Assembly: GCF_029867415.1 (NCBI RefSeq)
Contig: NW_026706245.1
Coordinates: forward strand, 112,818-176,817
Direction of reading: 5' to 3'
Source: Vicia villosa
Taxonomy: Eukaryota; Streptophyta; Magnoliopsida; Fabales; Fabaceae
DNA length: 64,000 nt
In this document: positions 11,709 through 21,715 of the stretch, piece by piece
Position numbering within the stretch: position 1 is the stretch's first letter
Layout: the number at the start of each line of letters is the position of its first letter
Translations under genes and position numbers: made by a program
Notes under the pieces: model-generated
The model's database searches: none
What the model was told of the DNA's origin: nothing
Seen by the model: only the letters and a program-made list of their open reading frames with translations

Positions 11709-11900
11709 TGTTGGATAAATAAATCCAGCGTCACCCTTAGGGATTCGAATGGGCTTAACATCCCAACCCATGGCGCCTAGAGAGAGCTTACAAACCTCGC
11801 TTTAGGTGCAGCCCCTGAGGGCTCATACTATAAAGAAATAAAGTTGCGCCCTCACTAACAGCAATTGCTTTTAGCGTAGTGGTAAGCGCTTGATCCTACA
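11709..11900 (+). repeat. TRIM 3' LTR
   Basis: 192 bp, same sequence as the 5' LTR. Followed directly by the target duplication ACGAG. Confidence 0.93.
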
Positions 11901-11905
11901 ACGAG

Positions 11906-12999
11906 AGACAAAGTTAGAGTTATTATGAATTCTTAGTGTGAGTTGTTGAAGATCATAAACTCCCTGATCAGAGCAGGTCCGATACTCCAATTAATATTTG
12001 TTCATCTCAGTCTACAACTCCTGCAACATGATCGTTAAAAGTATACATATTAATGATCTCAATGAATATATTATACATTGTTTTAAAATCAAAGAAATCG
12101 ATACTACCAAGATCAGAACAAAATATAGATGCAAAATAAACTGTTGCTCACCATAACCAATGTAGATACAAGCACCTTCCTATGTTAATTATTTTCTTAC
12201 TCGTACTGGCTTGGATTAGAGACAAAAGAAATAATTTGAAATTGGCTAAAAATAAGGAGAGCAGAATGAATATAAATACTTGCAATATGTTTAGTGATAT
12301 TATTACTTTAACGTCGAAAAACATGAGTGGGGATTTGATTTATATTTGAATATTTGAAATTTTGCATGAAAGGAAATCGTGTAAAGTAGCTTTGACGTCA
12401 GTTTTAAATTTTGTTGGTTTTATTAAATCCCAATAATGAATTCTCTTTACTATATGTTTCTTATTTTGAAAAAAACAACATTTTAAGATAAAGATATATA
12501 AGTAAATTACTTTATGGTTTAGAATTTATAGAAGTTAAGTTATTAAAATTCTCTTCTTTTTTTTGAACTTAAAACGATACATTTATTTGAATTAAATGAT
12601 TGGATTTCCTTTTTGTTGGATTAAAAAAAAAACTTTTTAACTATTGGTATTTCAATAAAAGAAAAATCTTATTTAATCAATTTTTTTGCCAAAGAATAAT
12701 TTCCTCACTGAATTTATTACGTTGCCAGGTGATCAATACAAGAGGATTTGGTTAAGCTTTGTTGGATTTATCCGATATACATGTGAAAATGTCGACTACG
12801 AAAAATGTATCTCATTGAAAAGAACGTCTTTGAAATGTTAAATTTACCATCAGTACTACTGGTGTTTTTGGAAAGAAAAAGAAAGTATAATGAAAGAAAA
12901 TAGGAGAGATGAATGTAATGTGTATGATGTATATTAAAAATTTATATTTAGAAGAAAAACAGTATATTTTATCATTGTCATTATTTTCTTTTTTTCAAA
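11906..12999. other. upstream flank of NAC copy A, then AT-rich spacer
   Basis: 11906-12300 is shared with 17110-17530 (upstream of copy B) and with 54538-54875. It contains the phrases GAGTTGTTGAAGAT and CTCGTACTGGCTTGG and, on the gene strand, a TATTTATATTC stretch near 12265-12285 that could be a TATA element. From 12300 onward the sequence is AT-rich with no recognised gene. Confidence 0.5.
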
Positions 13000-13462
13000 T
13001 TATGATTTTTTTCTTAATATATTATATTACCAAAGCATTAAAAATAAATTTTTAAAAAATATTTATTATCAAATATAACTTGTTTCTATTTATTACCACA
13101 AGTTTTTAATATTCTATTACCAAATTACTGGTACCAAATAATTTCTATTATAATAATCATAAATTTATTCAAACTATTACATGAAATATTAAAAAATATG
13201 CATTATATATTACGTCTCTAATTTTTTTATATAAATTATTTTTAGGTAATTGTTATTTAATTTTTGTAAGTGATTTTCACATTGTATTTCCTGTAATATT
13301 TTGAATAAATTTATGATTATCATAATAATTAAGAATATTTGGTACCAACAACTTATAAATAAAATATTAAAAGTCTCCACGAATTTTATAGCTTAATTTG
13401 ATACAATAAATTGCGTAGCTTAATTTTAATGATTATGGTAATATAATATATTGAGAAAAAAA
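13000..13462. repeat. long inverted repeat (fold-back or MITE-like)
   Basis: Arm 1 (about 13000-13190) and arm 2 (about 13280-13462) are imperfect reverse complements. The clearest part pairs GGTACCAAATAATTTC and ATAATCATAAATTTATTCAA of arm 1 with their complements in arm 2. The loop is about 90 bases. No protein is encoded. The structure suits a fold-back or MITE-type DNA transposon. The borders and target duplication are not clear. Confidence 0.6.
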
Positions 13463-14099
13463 CAACCTAAATTTTTAAAAGAAGAAGAAGAAGATAATAA
13501 GTTATATTTCTTCTAAATATGAATTTTTATTGTTGATTTTTCTTATGAATTTTGATAATTTGATATTTTAATTAAAAATTTATTATCTTTTTTTTAATAT
13601 TATTTTATTTTTAATACTTCAAATAGTTTTTTTACTTAATAAATTAATCATTAATTTTTTAATAGTTTATTCTTAAATTTAAACCTATAAATAGATTAAT
13701 AAAGATTAAATATTAAATAATTAATATATTAAACTAATGAAATTTTAAAATTATTTCAATAATATCCCATACAAAAATACTTAGAAATGCAATGTGAAAA
13801 TACGTTAAAAAAAAGCAGGGTTAAACTTGATAAAAATAATTTTAAATGAATTGAAAGTTGATTTTTTTTTTATAAAAAATTGATTTAAAAAAGTATATCT
13901 ATTAAAAAAAATCTAAAATATACTTAACTTAAAATATATATTAAATATTAACGTATGAGACATGACAACTCATTATTAGCAAGAATAAAAGAATTAAATT
14001 TATGAATTATTAAAATTAGTATTAAAATTTTATCAAATAGAAATGTTTCCATCATAGTCACTCCCTATATATATAAACAGAGATGTAAGGAAAGAAATA
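13463..14099. other. AT-rich spacer
   Basis: Very AT-rich with homopolymer tracts. No gene or repeat unit recognised. Confidence 0.4.
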
Positions 14100-14275
14100 T
14101 AGTTTGAAAGATAGCCCTAGCTGAGACAATTTACGAGATTTGGCGTGGCAAAAATGATATGTGTTTTTCGCAGAAAAGCATAGATCATACTCTGAGTGAG
14201 AGAATCATACATAATGTGAAAATTCGTTGTAACATGTATAGAAAACTAAGCAGAAAGATTCTGAATTATGCTTAA
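14100..14275 (+). mobile_element. LINE ORF2 C-terminal scrap
   Basis: An open patch reading ALAETIYEIWRGKNDMCF and then SERIIHNVKIRCNMYRKL is the tail of an L1-type ORF2. It corresponds to ALAETVYAVWRMRNN at the end of the minus-strand LINE at 1.8-5.5 kb. Upstream RT and zf-RVT domains are missing, so it is a 5'-truncated copy. Confidence 0.7.
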
Positions 14276-14639
14276 ATTTAATTATTTTGTCTTCCATGGA
14301 TCTTAGCGGTCGGATGCACTAATTGTTTTTGGATAACGAGAGAAGTTCACATTGACTCCAAAAATAGAGAGTATGAAAGAGCATCTCTCTATCATCTAAC
14401 ATATAAGATAGTTTATTGATTTAAAAATTACCATTTTGCTCTGCTGGTCATACAACGCGCCACGTGGATGGCTTCAGCTTCCTTCTATTGCTTTTCTTTC
14501 TTTTCCTGCCTTGGCTTCTGTTTTGCAAACAAACCTAGTGTTTTGAAAAATATTATCGAATATTATATCCTTTCAATATCAAATTTCCATTGATTCGATA
14601 AAACCCGAAATACTTCTAAATCTTTTGCTTGCTGCTTTA
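14276..14639. other. spacer
   Basis: No gene recognised. A G-box-like CCACGTGG occurs near 14460. Confidence 0.3.
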
Positions 14640-14970
14640 TCGCATCAACAAAGAGGCCGACATCTTCGCTATCTCCCCACACGAAATCCCCGATATTGAT
14701 CCACAAGTGGCTTGTCACCAATTAAACCTAGACGTCGGGTCCAAGTACATATCCAAATGACAAAGAAAACAATCTCTTGAAAAATCTGAAGCTACTGAGA
14801 AAATAGTGGGAGGTCTATTAGGCGCCAACTTTATTTTAGAAGTAAAGTATGTTAAATGGCTGTCTAATTATGTTCTTATTTAAAAGGCCCCGATCATTTG
14901 GATAATGTGTATTGATTACACAAACCTTAATCATGCGTGTCCTAAAGATTTTGGTGTTAAAATGTTAGTT
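14640..14970 (+). mobile_element. Ty3-gypsy reverse transcriptase scrap
   Basis: Translation through two stops gives EADIFAISPHEIPDIDPQVACHQLN, followed by LLGANFILEVKYVKWLSNYVLI and MCIDYTNLNHACPKDF. These are the entry blocks of a Ty3-gypsy RT, where family members read DVFAW...MPGIDP, GFIREVKYPTWLANVV and CVDYTDLNKACPKD. Only this ~110-codon stretch remains. The catalytic YxDD is not present. Confidence 0.8.
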
Positions 14971-15209
14971 TTTTGTGTTACAAATTTTGGCTATATTTAG
15001 GCATGATTGTTTATAACACATGAAACCGTGTGATTGTTGATTGTGATAACATGTTTTCTATGATAAATTTATGATATGATGACCATAATTGTGTTTAGTT
15101 GATACCATAATGTTGTATAATGAAAATGTGTGATCTTTGAAGCTTATGTGTTGAATTATTGTGAAAGATCCGAATTCTAGTTTATTGATACAAATCAAAG
15201 GGTTTGAAA

Positions 15210-15473
15210 TTTGAATCAAGGGATCAATCATGCATTTTTATGACCCTAATTCGAGTCACAAATAGGCATGATTCGAGTAATGAAGGGACAAATGGTAATT
15301 CTTTCAAAGATTTCCACATATCACGATCCGTCCCTTCTATGAAAAATTTCATTTACTCTTTCCTCAAACAATTCCCTTCTCCATGAAGGATGTAGGTTTT
15401 TTTAGTGAATATCTTAAAGACATTTTTCCTCCTGAGGATATTAGTCCTTAACAAAAGTTAGGCTCTGATGCCA
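15210..15473 (-). mobile_element. copia-like leader and gag scrap with primer site
   Basis: On the minus strand a variant primer site TGGCATCAGAGCC (15461-15473) follows a CA dinucleotide that would end an LTR at 15476. Downstream, a broken frame includes MKFFIEGTDRDMWKSL (about 15345-15295), which resembles the gag opening of plant copia elements. Everything after it is lost or unrecognisable. Confidence 0.5.
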
Positions 15474-15475
15474 CT

Positions 15476-16059
15476 TGTTGAACAAGTGACTTTAAGCACG
15501 CGGAGGGGTGAAATGCAGTATTCAAAATTTGTGACTAATTTTATATCTTTCTCGATTAAGATCATATTAGTAATTTTAAGTGAGTAATTTGCACTTGAAG
15601 TAAAATAATGAAAATATATTACAAAAAAAAAGGATAGGGTTAGAAATATTGAACCATAGATTTATACAAGTTTGGTCGAATGCTGGACCAGTCATGTCTC
15701 CAAGAGGTCTTCTTGATTAAACATTTGCTTGTTGCTCACTCTTGGAGGCTGAAGCCTTTGTTTATTCACTTTGAAATGGATAAAGCATACTCGTTTCTAA
15801 AAAGGTTTTCTAGAGTTGCGTAAGGGCAAAAAAAGAAGTTTGAGGAGTTGAATTGATTTTATACGGATATAATTGTCAAATGTCCAAGCTATACCGCCTG
15901 TATTCAAACACTTTCGGAAAGATTGGAAATTCATCCAGCTCACCAGTTTAATCATTTTTTTGAAAAGAGCGAGACGGGTTTAGTCTTTAACTCTTTAAAA
16001 GTGGGTGTGTATCAAGTGGCCAAACTATGCGTCTTGTAATCAGATACTCGTGAGAAATG
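15476..16059 (-). repeat. possible LTR remnant and unrecognised coding-like stretch
   Basis: Starts at the LTR-type border next to the copia-like primer site. No matching second end found. Between about 15780 and 16040 the + strand has a long stretch with only one stop; I do not recognise the encoded sequence. Confidence 0.25.
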
Positions 16060-16464
16060 TAGGAAATGATTTATTTATTGAAGATATAAAAATGAGAATA
16101 AAATTTACATTTGAATGATATAAAATTTTGACAACCTTATTATATGGTATTTATTATATGGTATTCGATATTGCTGATAGACAATTCATAAATTTTAGAC
16201 TCCAAAGTAAAATTTTAGATCCCAAATTAAAATAAGTGTAGAAAGTGTCAAAGAAATAAGTTGCAACTATCAAAATATAAACATAAACAAGAAAAAAAAT
16301 ATAAAAAAAATTGCAAAAGAAGAATAAAATATACAATAGAGATTACAACTGAATAGTTCAAAACTGTGTAATAATTTAGATATTTATTATTACTTAAAAT
16401 CCACAAAAACAAATTGGAAAGCCATGCTTTTATTCAACTACAACATATCTCTCTTTGAATGCAT
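16060..16464 (-). other. 3' flank of NAC copy B (duplicated block)
   Basis: Equivalent to the 3' flank of copies A and G. No separate gene. Confidence 0.55.
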
Positions 16465-17100
16465 TCATACGGAGAATTTCTCAAGCTCATTATCACTTTC
16501 ATCACAATCAGTTTCATCAACATCAGATAAAGGCCCAAATTCATTATCCACGTCCATCTCTATTGGGCAATCAAATATTCTACAAAGAACAAAACCATCC
16601 TGCAAAATATTTAATTGAAAGTTGTTAGAAGTTAACAAAAGTTACAGAAGTAAAAAAAGAGTTAGTTTTCCCAAATATCATACCTGCGGATTGTCTACCA
16701 AAGCATATTCATACATAGTCCAATTAGTTTTTTCTGAATCATTCGGGGATTTTCCAAGATAGAAAACAAAGAGAGTTTTAGTTCCTAAAACTACGTTATC
16801 TGCATTAGTAATATTACAAACATTTCCTTTCTTCTTCCAAAATCCGGTCTTGCAATATCTTCTTTCCTCGTTAATTTTTGCAGTAAAACAATACCAGTGC
16901 CAGTGCCTACCATTGTAGATTGAATAGGATGACGCGGGAGACAATTCGAAGGGATCAGACTCATATAGGTTCATCTCTTTAATCATGTGAGCGCCATTGA
17001 AAATATGGAGGTCTTCATTATTTTTGTTGGCAAGGTAATAGCCAATAAGAATCTCATCATTAGGAATGAAAACAACACCAGGTGGAAGAAAAGCAGCCAT
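16465..17100 (-). CDS. Small NAC-domain protein, copy B (two exons)
   Basis: Exon 1 is 16684-17100, the intron is 16600-16683 (84 bases, GT...AG) and exon 2 is 16465-16599, giving 183 aa. It is nearly identical to copy A, with a handful of substitutions, for example GAH for GSH in subdomain B and KSPNDSEKT for KSLNDSERT in D. Exon 2 encodes DGFVLCRIF and an acidic tail ending ELEKFSV. The same WKKKGN replaces the family's WKATGKD. An in-frame ATG 32 codons upstream would lengthen the protein, but MAAFLPPG is preferred because it aligns with copies A, D and G. No stop or frameshift is seen, so this copy can make a full protein. The leader has the empty TRIM site. Confidence 0.85.
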
Positions 17101-17394
17101 TTCAATGAAACGAGAGACAAAGTTAGAGATATAATGAATTATTAGTGTGAGTTGTTGAAGATGATAAGCTCCCTGATCAGAGTAATATTTGTTCATCTCA
17201 GTCTACAACTCCTGCGACATGATCAGTAAGCATGCATGTAATAAAAATATACATATTAATGATGTCAATATATATTATATCTATTTTTTAAAATCAAAGA
17301 AATTGAAACTACTCAGATCAGAACAAAATATAGGTGCAAAATAAAATGTTGCATACCATAACAAATGTAGATACAAGCACCTTCCTTTGTGATT

Positions 17395-17503
17395 TTCATC
17401 CTCGTACTGGCTTGGACTAGAGAAAACAGAAATGATTTGAAATTGGCTTCCTCGTACTGGCTTGGATTAGAGACAACTGAAATGATATGAAATTGGCTAA
17501 AAC
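17395..17503. repeat. two-copy ~50 bp tandem repeat upstream of NAC copy B
   Basis: The phrase CTCGTACTGGCTTGGA... through ...GAAATTGGCT occurs twice in a row here. It is single at 12200-12245 upstream of copy A and at 54827-54872, so this is a local duplication in the promoter-side flank. Confidence 0.7.
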
Positions 17504-17530
17504 TAAAGAGAGCCGAATGAATATAAATAT

Positions 17531-18594
17531 CAGCAAAAGAAGGTGCAAGAAAGGAAACAATTTAGAGATATTATTACTTTAACGTTAAAATTTTAAAATA
17601 ATTTTTCTACCTTACGTAATTTTCTAACGAAATTTAATGTTTTTATATTTTTTCTATCTTATTTAATTTTTCCCTTTTAAATTAATTCCCCCCTCTTATA
17701 TAATTTCCTAACATAAATTAATTTTTTGAAATAACTTTCTATGTTATATAATTTTCCTATTTTAAATTAATTATGTTATATAATTTCTATTTAAATTAGT
17801 TTTGAAACTTTTTCCTTATAGGATTTTTCTATAAGAACGTGTTAAGTCTATATTATAAAGGCCCATAGTATATAATATTTGGCGAGTTTGTGCTAATATG
17901 TGAAAGTGTTCTTTTGACAATCAAAAGTTTCAAGAACTTTACTATTCACCATTATTGAAGAAATTAATAATATTTTCGTCTATGATAAAGTACTTTTTTA
18001 AAACCAAAATAACCACATAATATTAATTAAATATTTTCACCAAAAAAAAATTAATACAACTTGCTTAAAAAAAATTAAAAAATAAAATATTTTCACCCTT
18101 GCTATTTCTACTAGGCCCTTGACAAAATTTTGAAAATACCCTCATGAATTTAGATATACATATTCGAACGCATCAAAAATTACTTTTATCAAAAAAATTT
18201 TTGAAAATGCAAATCTGAAAATTCTTAAAAGGGTTAGTTGGAATATGCGTTTTCGAATACCTGATGCAAATATTGGCGGTTTCAATGTGCTGTTACGTCA
18301 GTTTCAAATGCCACAATTTAAAAAAAACAGAATCGTGGCAGTTTCCCATACAGAGTATTATTGTAGAACATGATAGATTCCATGCACCTTTGTTTAACAA
18401 AATATACTATACTTCCCTTGTGTAACATAAACCTTTGATTGCTTTGTGTTATATGTTTGTCTTGCTTTTCATTCACATCACACTGCCAATATCTTTTTTG
18501 AAATAATATGTGGGTGTTGGAATTTTTTGCTGGGATGTGTGGTCTTTCACTAAAAAAGTTGGACATGAATTTAAATGAGGGTGTGGAAAAGTAA
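17531..18594. other. AT-rich spacer; one weak ORF
   Basis: 17580-17840 is the TTTCTAT-rich block also found at 120-560. A 97-codon frame on the minus strand (18318-18611) contains no recognised motif. It is probably chance or transposon debris, so it is not called as a gene. Confidence 0.4.
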
Positions 18595-19245
18595 TCAGGG
18601 ACATTACCCATTCCGCAGGAACATTTCCTGCGGATTTTGCTGCAAATTTTCTATTTTACCGTAGAAACCTCTATTTTCTTTATTACCGAAAAACTCGAGT
18701 TGCAGTATTACCGTAAAAAATTGATTTTCTATTTTACCGTAGAAAACTCGATTTCCTATATTTCCATAAAAAAAACTCTATTTTATGTTTTACTGTAAAA
18801 AAATAAAACTTGATTTTCGGTATTACCGTAAAAAACTTGATTTTTCATATTTTTGAAAAAAACTAGATTTTCTTTAATAACGTTAAAAACTCAATTTTCT
18901 GTCTTATAAAAAAAAACTCGATTTTCTGTATTAGCTTTAAAAAAATTCGATTTTCTATCTTAATACATTCCTTAAATTTCATTTATTATGAGTAGGGATG
19001 ACAATTAGATCCATTAAAATAGAAAATCGAGTTTTAAAGGGTAATATTGAATATCTAGTTTTTTACGGTAATATAGAAAATCAAGTTTTTTTACAATTAA
19101 ACTGTAAATCGAGTTTTTTTAAGAAAAATAGAAAATCGAGTTTTTAAAGTAAAAATACGGAAAATCAAATATTTAATGGTAATATAGAAAATTGAGTTTT
19201 TTTACAGTAATATAGAAAATCGTGTTTTTTTAACGGAAATAGAAA
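18595..19245. repeat. minisatellite arranged as a large inverted repeat
   Basis: 18640-18965 consists of ~27-30 base units of the type ACTCGATTTTCTRTATTACC followed by GTAAAAA. From about 19015 to 19245 the same unit runs in the reverse orientation (AAAATCGAGTTTTT...GGTAATATAG). The outer left edge carries TTCCGCAGGAA and CCTGCGGATTTTG words, which are also the subterminal words of the CACTA element at 30.4-35.5 kb. A direct-orientation copy of the left arm lies at 51820-52330. Confidence 0.75.
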
Positions 19246-19743
19246 TCATATTTACAGAGACTATGCAGCGGAAAATAGTCATACCTCAACAGAATTCACA
19301 CAATGCTTACTTTAAGTGTTAGTAGTAAGCATGACAACTACAGATTGATTGTTGCTCAACCTTGAGCAATGCTTGCTTCTGCACCAAGCAACTGACTAGA
19401 CCTTACCAAAATCCTGACCTGACAAACTCCCAAAAATACAGAGATTACCTTATCAATATCTTCACTCCCGCATGAAGGTTTTGAAACGGTTATCCTCTGT
19501 CCATAGATACCGGTCGAATTAGTTCTGAAATTCAAGTTTTCCACTCCCGCATGAAGCCTTTGGATTTAGCACTCCTTGTTCCAGCAACACAGCTCTTAGG
19601 TCAGGTGGGTCTAATCATATAGGTCCATCCTCCACTTCAAGGGACCATACAATATGAACATTCTCTGTTCAAACACTCTTCTACTTTTACCACAACCAAA
19701 ATTTATCCCTTATGGATCTCATCCAGAAACAGACAGGATGCCT
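19246..19743 (-). other. leader of a copia-like element (minus strand)
   Basis: This stretch follows the primer site of the LTR element described next. A 62-codon frame here lacks gag motifs. It is most likely untranslated leader. Confidence 0.35.
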
Positions 19744-19755
19744 GCTCTGATACCA
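19744..19755 (-). promoter_or_regulatory. primer-binding site (tRNA-iMet type)
   Basis: The plus strand reads GCTCTGATACCA, so the minus strand reads TGGTATCAGAGC. It sits two bases from a TG border (19758-19759). This is the standard minus-strand primer site of a plant copia-type element transcribed leftward. Confidence 0.8.
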
Positions 19756-19757
19756 AT

Positions 19758-20840
19758 TGCAAATTCTGGTATGATAGACTCGGATGTCAATCCCGATGTC
19801 AAGACATCTAATATGTTATTAATGTAGAACAAGCAGAATAGAAGGATCCCCCATTATTTAATTACTCTTAGAAAGAGTCAATGAGACCTGGGATCACACA
19901 CGTTCAGTAGACATAACCAGATTATAATTTTTACATGGTTCTATTTAGGAACAGCTAACACTTCTGAACCTGATGTTATAAACAAAGTCATAACATTTAT
20001 AACTGAACAGACAATGCAGAAGATAAATAACACAGTTAATTGTTAACCTAGTTTTGTCTAACTACTTACTATGGGGGCTACCAAGCCAGGAAGAAGATTC
20101 CACTATCAGTAGTACTATTTTATGTAAACAACCTCTGGTTTACAGATAAACAACCTCTGGTTTACCTAGTCACTACCCAATGCAACCTTTATCTTAGAAC
20201 TCCATCCAAGACAAGAGAACCTCTGCTCACTCTCTAGTGATACCTAACTGTCACAACCCTGCAACAACTATTTACATAATTAACAATGAACACATACTTG
20301 ATCTTTCTTCACAGCTTCAATCAAGTTTACAATACTCAACTCTTACCTACAGGTTTCGAGTGAGGACAATCACTTCTCTAACCTACAGGTTTCGAGAAGG
20401 ACATGGCAGCCATCCCACAACCTGGGTGGTCTACCTATAGAAACCCTAATGACTACATCATTTAAAACAAGGTTTTCTATCTCAAACTAGGTTACAAAGT
20501 TTCCTATTTATAACCTGATCCCAATTGGATTTGGGATTACAAATCGCAACACTCCTTGCTGTTAAAATATGCAGAAATATTCTGCTACAAATAAGGTCTT
20601 TTAATCATGAGTTTCCTAAATTAGAAACTGCTGAATCTTCAATCTTCTGATCTGATTCTTCCTGAATCTTCAATCTTCTGATCTGATTCTTCAATTATTC
20701 TTTTGACCTTTAAATATGCGCCACATAGGATTACATAATATTCACATAGAATATTCTGTATCTGTTAAGTACAAACTGAATCTTCCTTCCAGTTCTGCAG
20801 GCGCGACGTCATGAGTTGATGTCATGACATTCCATCTAAC
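19758..20840 (-). repeat. copia-like LTR (approximate)
   Basis: One border is fixed by the adjacent primer site. The far border is a guess near 20830-20840, where GATGTCATGACATTCC echoes the words of the first border. The interior has two copies each of CAACCTCTGGTTTAC (near 20130), ACCTACAGGTTTCGAG (near 20345 and 20385) and TCTTCAATCTTCTGATCTGA (near 20630-20690). No gene. Confidence 0.45.
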
Positions 20841-21339
20841 ATCTTGCTTATACCTGTTTTGTACGTTTTAAACTTGCAAGATTCACATTTTGACCATTTG
20901 CTGCTATTATATGTTTTTGCCAAACATTGGACAATAATACAAAACAGACAGAGCATCAACACCAATGATCTCCTATATTTTGGGTCAGAAATCACGCTCA
21001 GGCCCACAAATATAGCGTGACCCAATCTTCGCCAAGGAACACATTATAAATAAACCTCTACCTCTAGAGGGAAAGGTAATCAAAACTTTGCCCAAAACCT
21101 CATACTTTTCTTTGTACCTTGTTGTTCTCTTTCTTACTTTGGCATTATAGTACCTTGCTGGTACAACCTTTTTTTTCTCATCCATCACCGAAGATCAAGC
21201 ATACTGTTGCTGGCCATCTGTTCTGCCCGACGCGAACATTTATCACCGTACATTTTTATTTCATAATATTCAAAGATGAACACAACATAAAATAGTATCC
21301 CAAACATAAATTAAAAAAACACTAAACATGAAAACCTAG
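20841..21339 (+). other. LTR-like promoter stretch
   Basis: No recognised gene. CATTATAAATAAACCTC near 21044 looks like a TATA box followed by a short GC-richer leader, which suits an LTR transcribed rightward. Borders not found. Confidence 0.3.
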
Positions 21340-21715
21340 GTTCTACCAGATGGTTTTGGACTTTTTAACATCTTTATCATATCGTCGACAAATCTTGTTA
21401 TTTGCGCATCCAATTCGACCAGACCTTTAGTTATCCTACGGAAAATTGATTTTCACATGGCCTTGACATCTTTGTTGGTGTTCATCTCAATCAGGTTGTA
21501 TTTCACCCTTCCATTACTATCAATCCAATCTTCGCGAAACTAGATCTTTCTCACCGCTCTATTATTTGTATCATGCACTAACTCATTTGACTTTCCTGTC
21601 AAGTTGGCGAGAGATGTGACGCCATCAGGAAGCTTGAATTCAACATGAGGGTTATTTTTGCTGAAATACATTTCTGCCTTACTCATAAATTTTGGAAGAG
21701 GCATTTTTGAGATGT
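21340..21715 (-). pseudogene. degenerate transposon-associated ORF, family not recognised
   Basis: On the minus strand about 120 codons stay in one frame with only two stops. The sequence begins MPLPKFMSKAEMYFSKNN, continues with PHVEFKLPDGVTSL and FREDWIDSNGRVKYNL, and ends in FRRITKGLVELDAQI. Codon-like conservation through stops suggests a decayed real protein. It resembles sequences commonly seen beside legume transposases, but I cannot name the domain. No catalytic motif is visible. Confidence 0.45.

Larger units (their letters stand above)
11459..11900 (+). mobile_element. TRIM (miniature LTR retroelement), recent
   Basis: Two 192 bp direct repeats (11459-11650 and 11709-11900), both starting TGTTGGATAA and ending GATCCTACA, are identical by eye over their whole length. 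They flank a 58 bp interior. The interior begins AG and then TGGTATCAGAGC, the primer site complementary to initiator tRNA-Met, and ends in the purine-rich CTGGGGGGAGAT just before the second LTR. The target duplication ACGAG is at 11454-11458 and 11901-11905. The unoccupied site survives in NAC copy B at about 17114. The element has no coding capacity, so it must have moved with proteins from another element. It inserted 10 bases upstream of the NAC copy A start codon, in the presumed 5' leader, antisense to the gene. Confidence 0.95.

Noticed and set aside
11459..11900. Simple 250 bp tandem duplication
   Set aside because: TG...CA ends, a tRNA-iMet primer site, a purine tract and a 5-bp target duplication show it is an LTR-type element (TRIM).
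17098..17196. N-terminal extension of NAC copy B (32 extra codons from an upstream ATG)
   Set aside because: Not shared by copies A, D or G, and the extension has leader-like composition. MAAFLPPG aligns with the start of NAC subdomain A.
18318..18611. 97-codon minus-strand ORF starting MGNVPDYFSTPSFKF
   Set aside because: No recognisable motif. It lies in repeat-rich DNA beside the inverted minisatellite and no second copy or splice partner was found.
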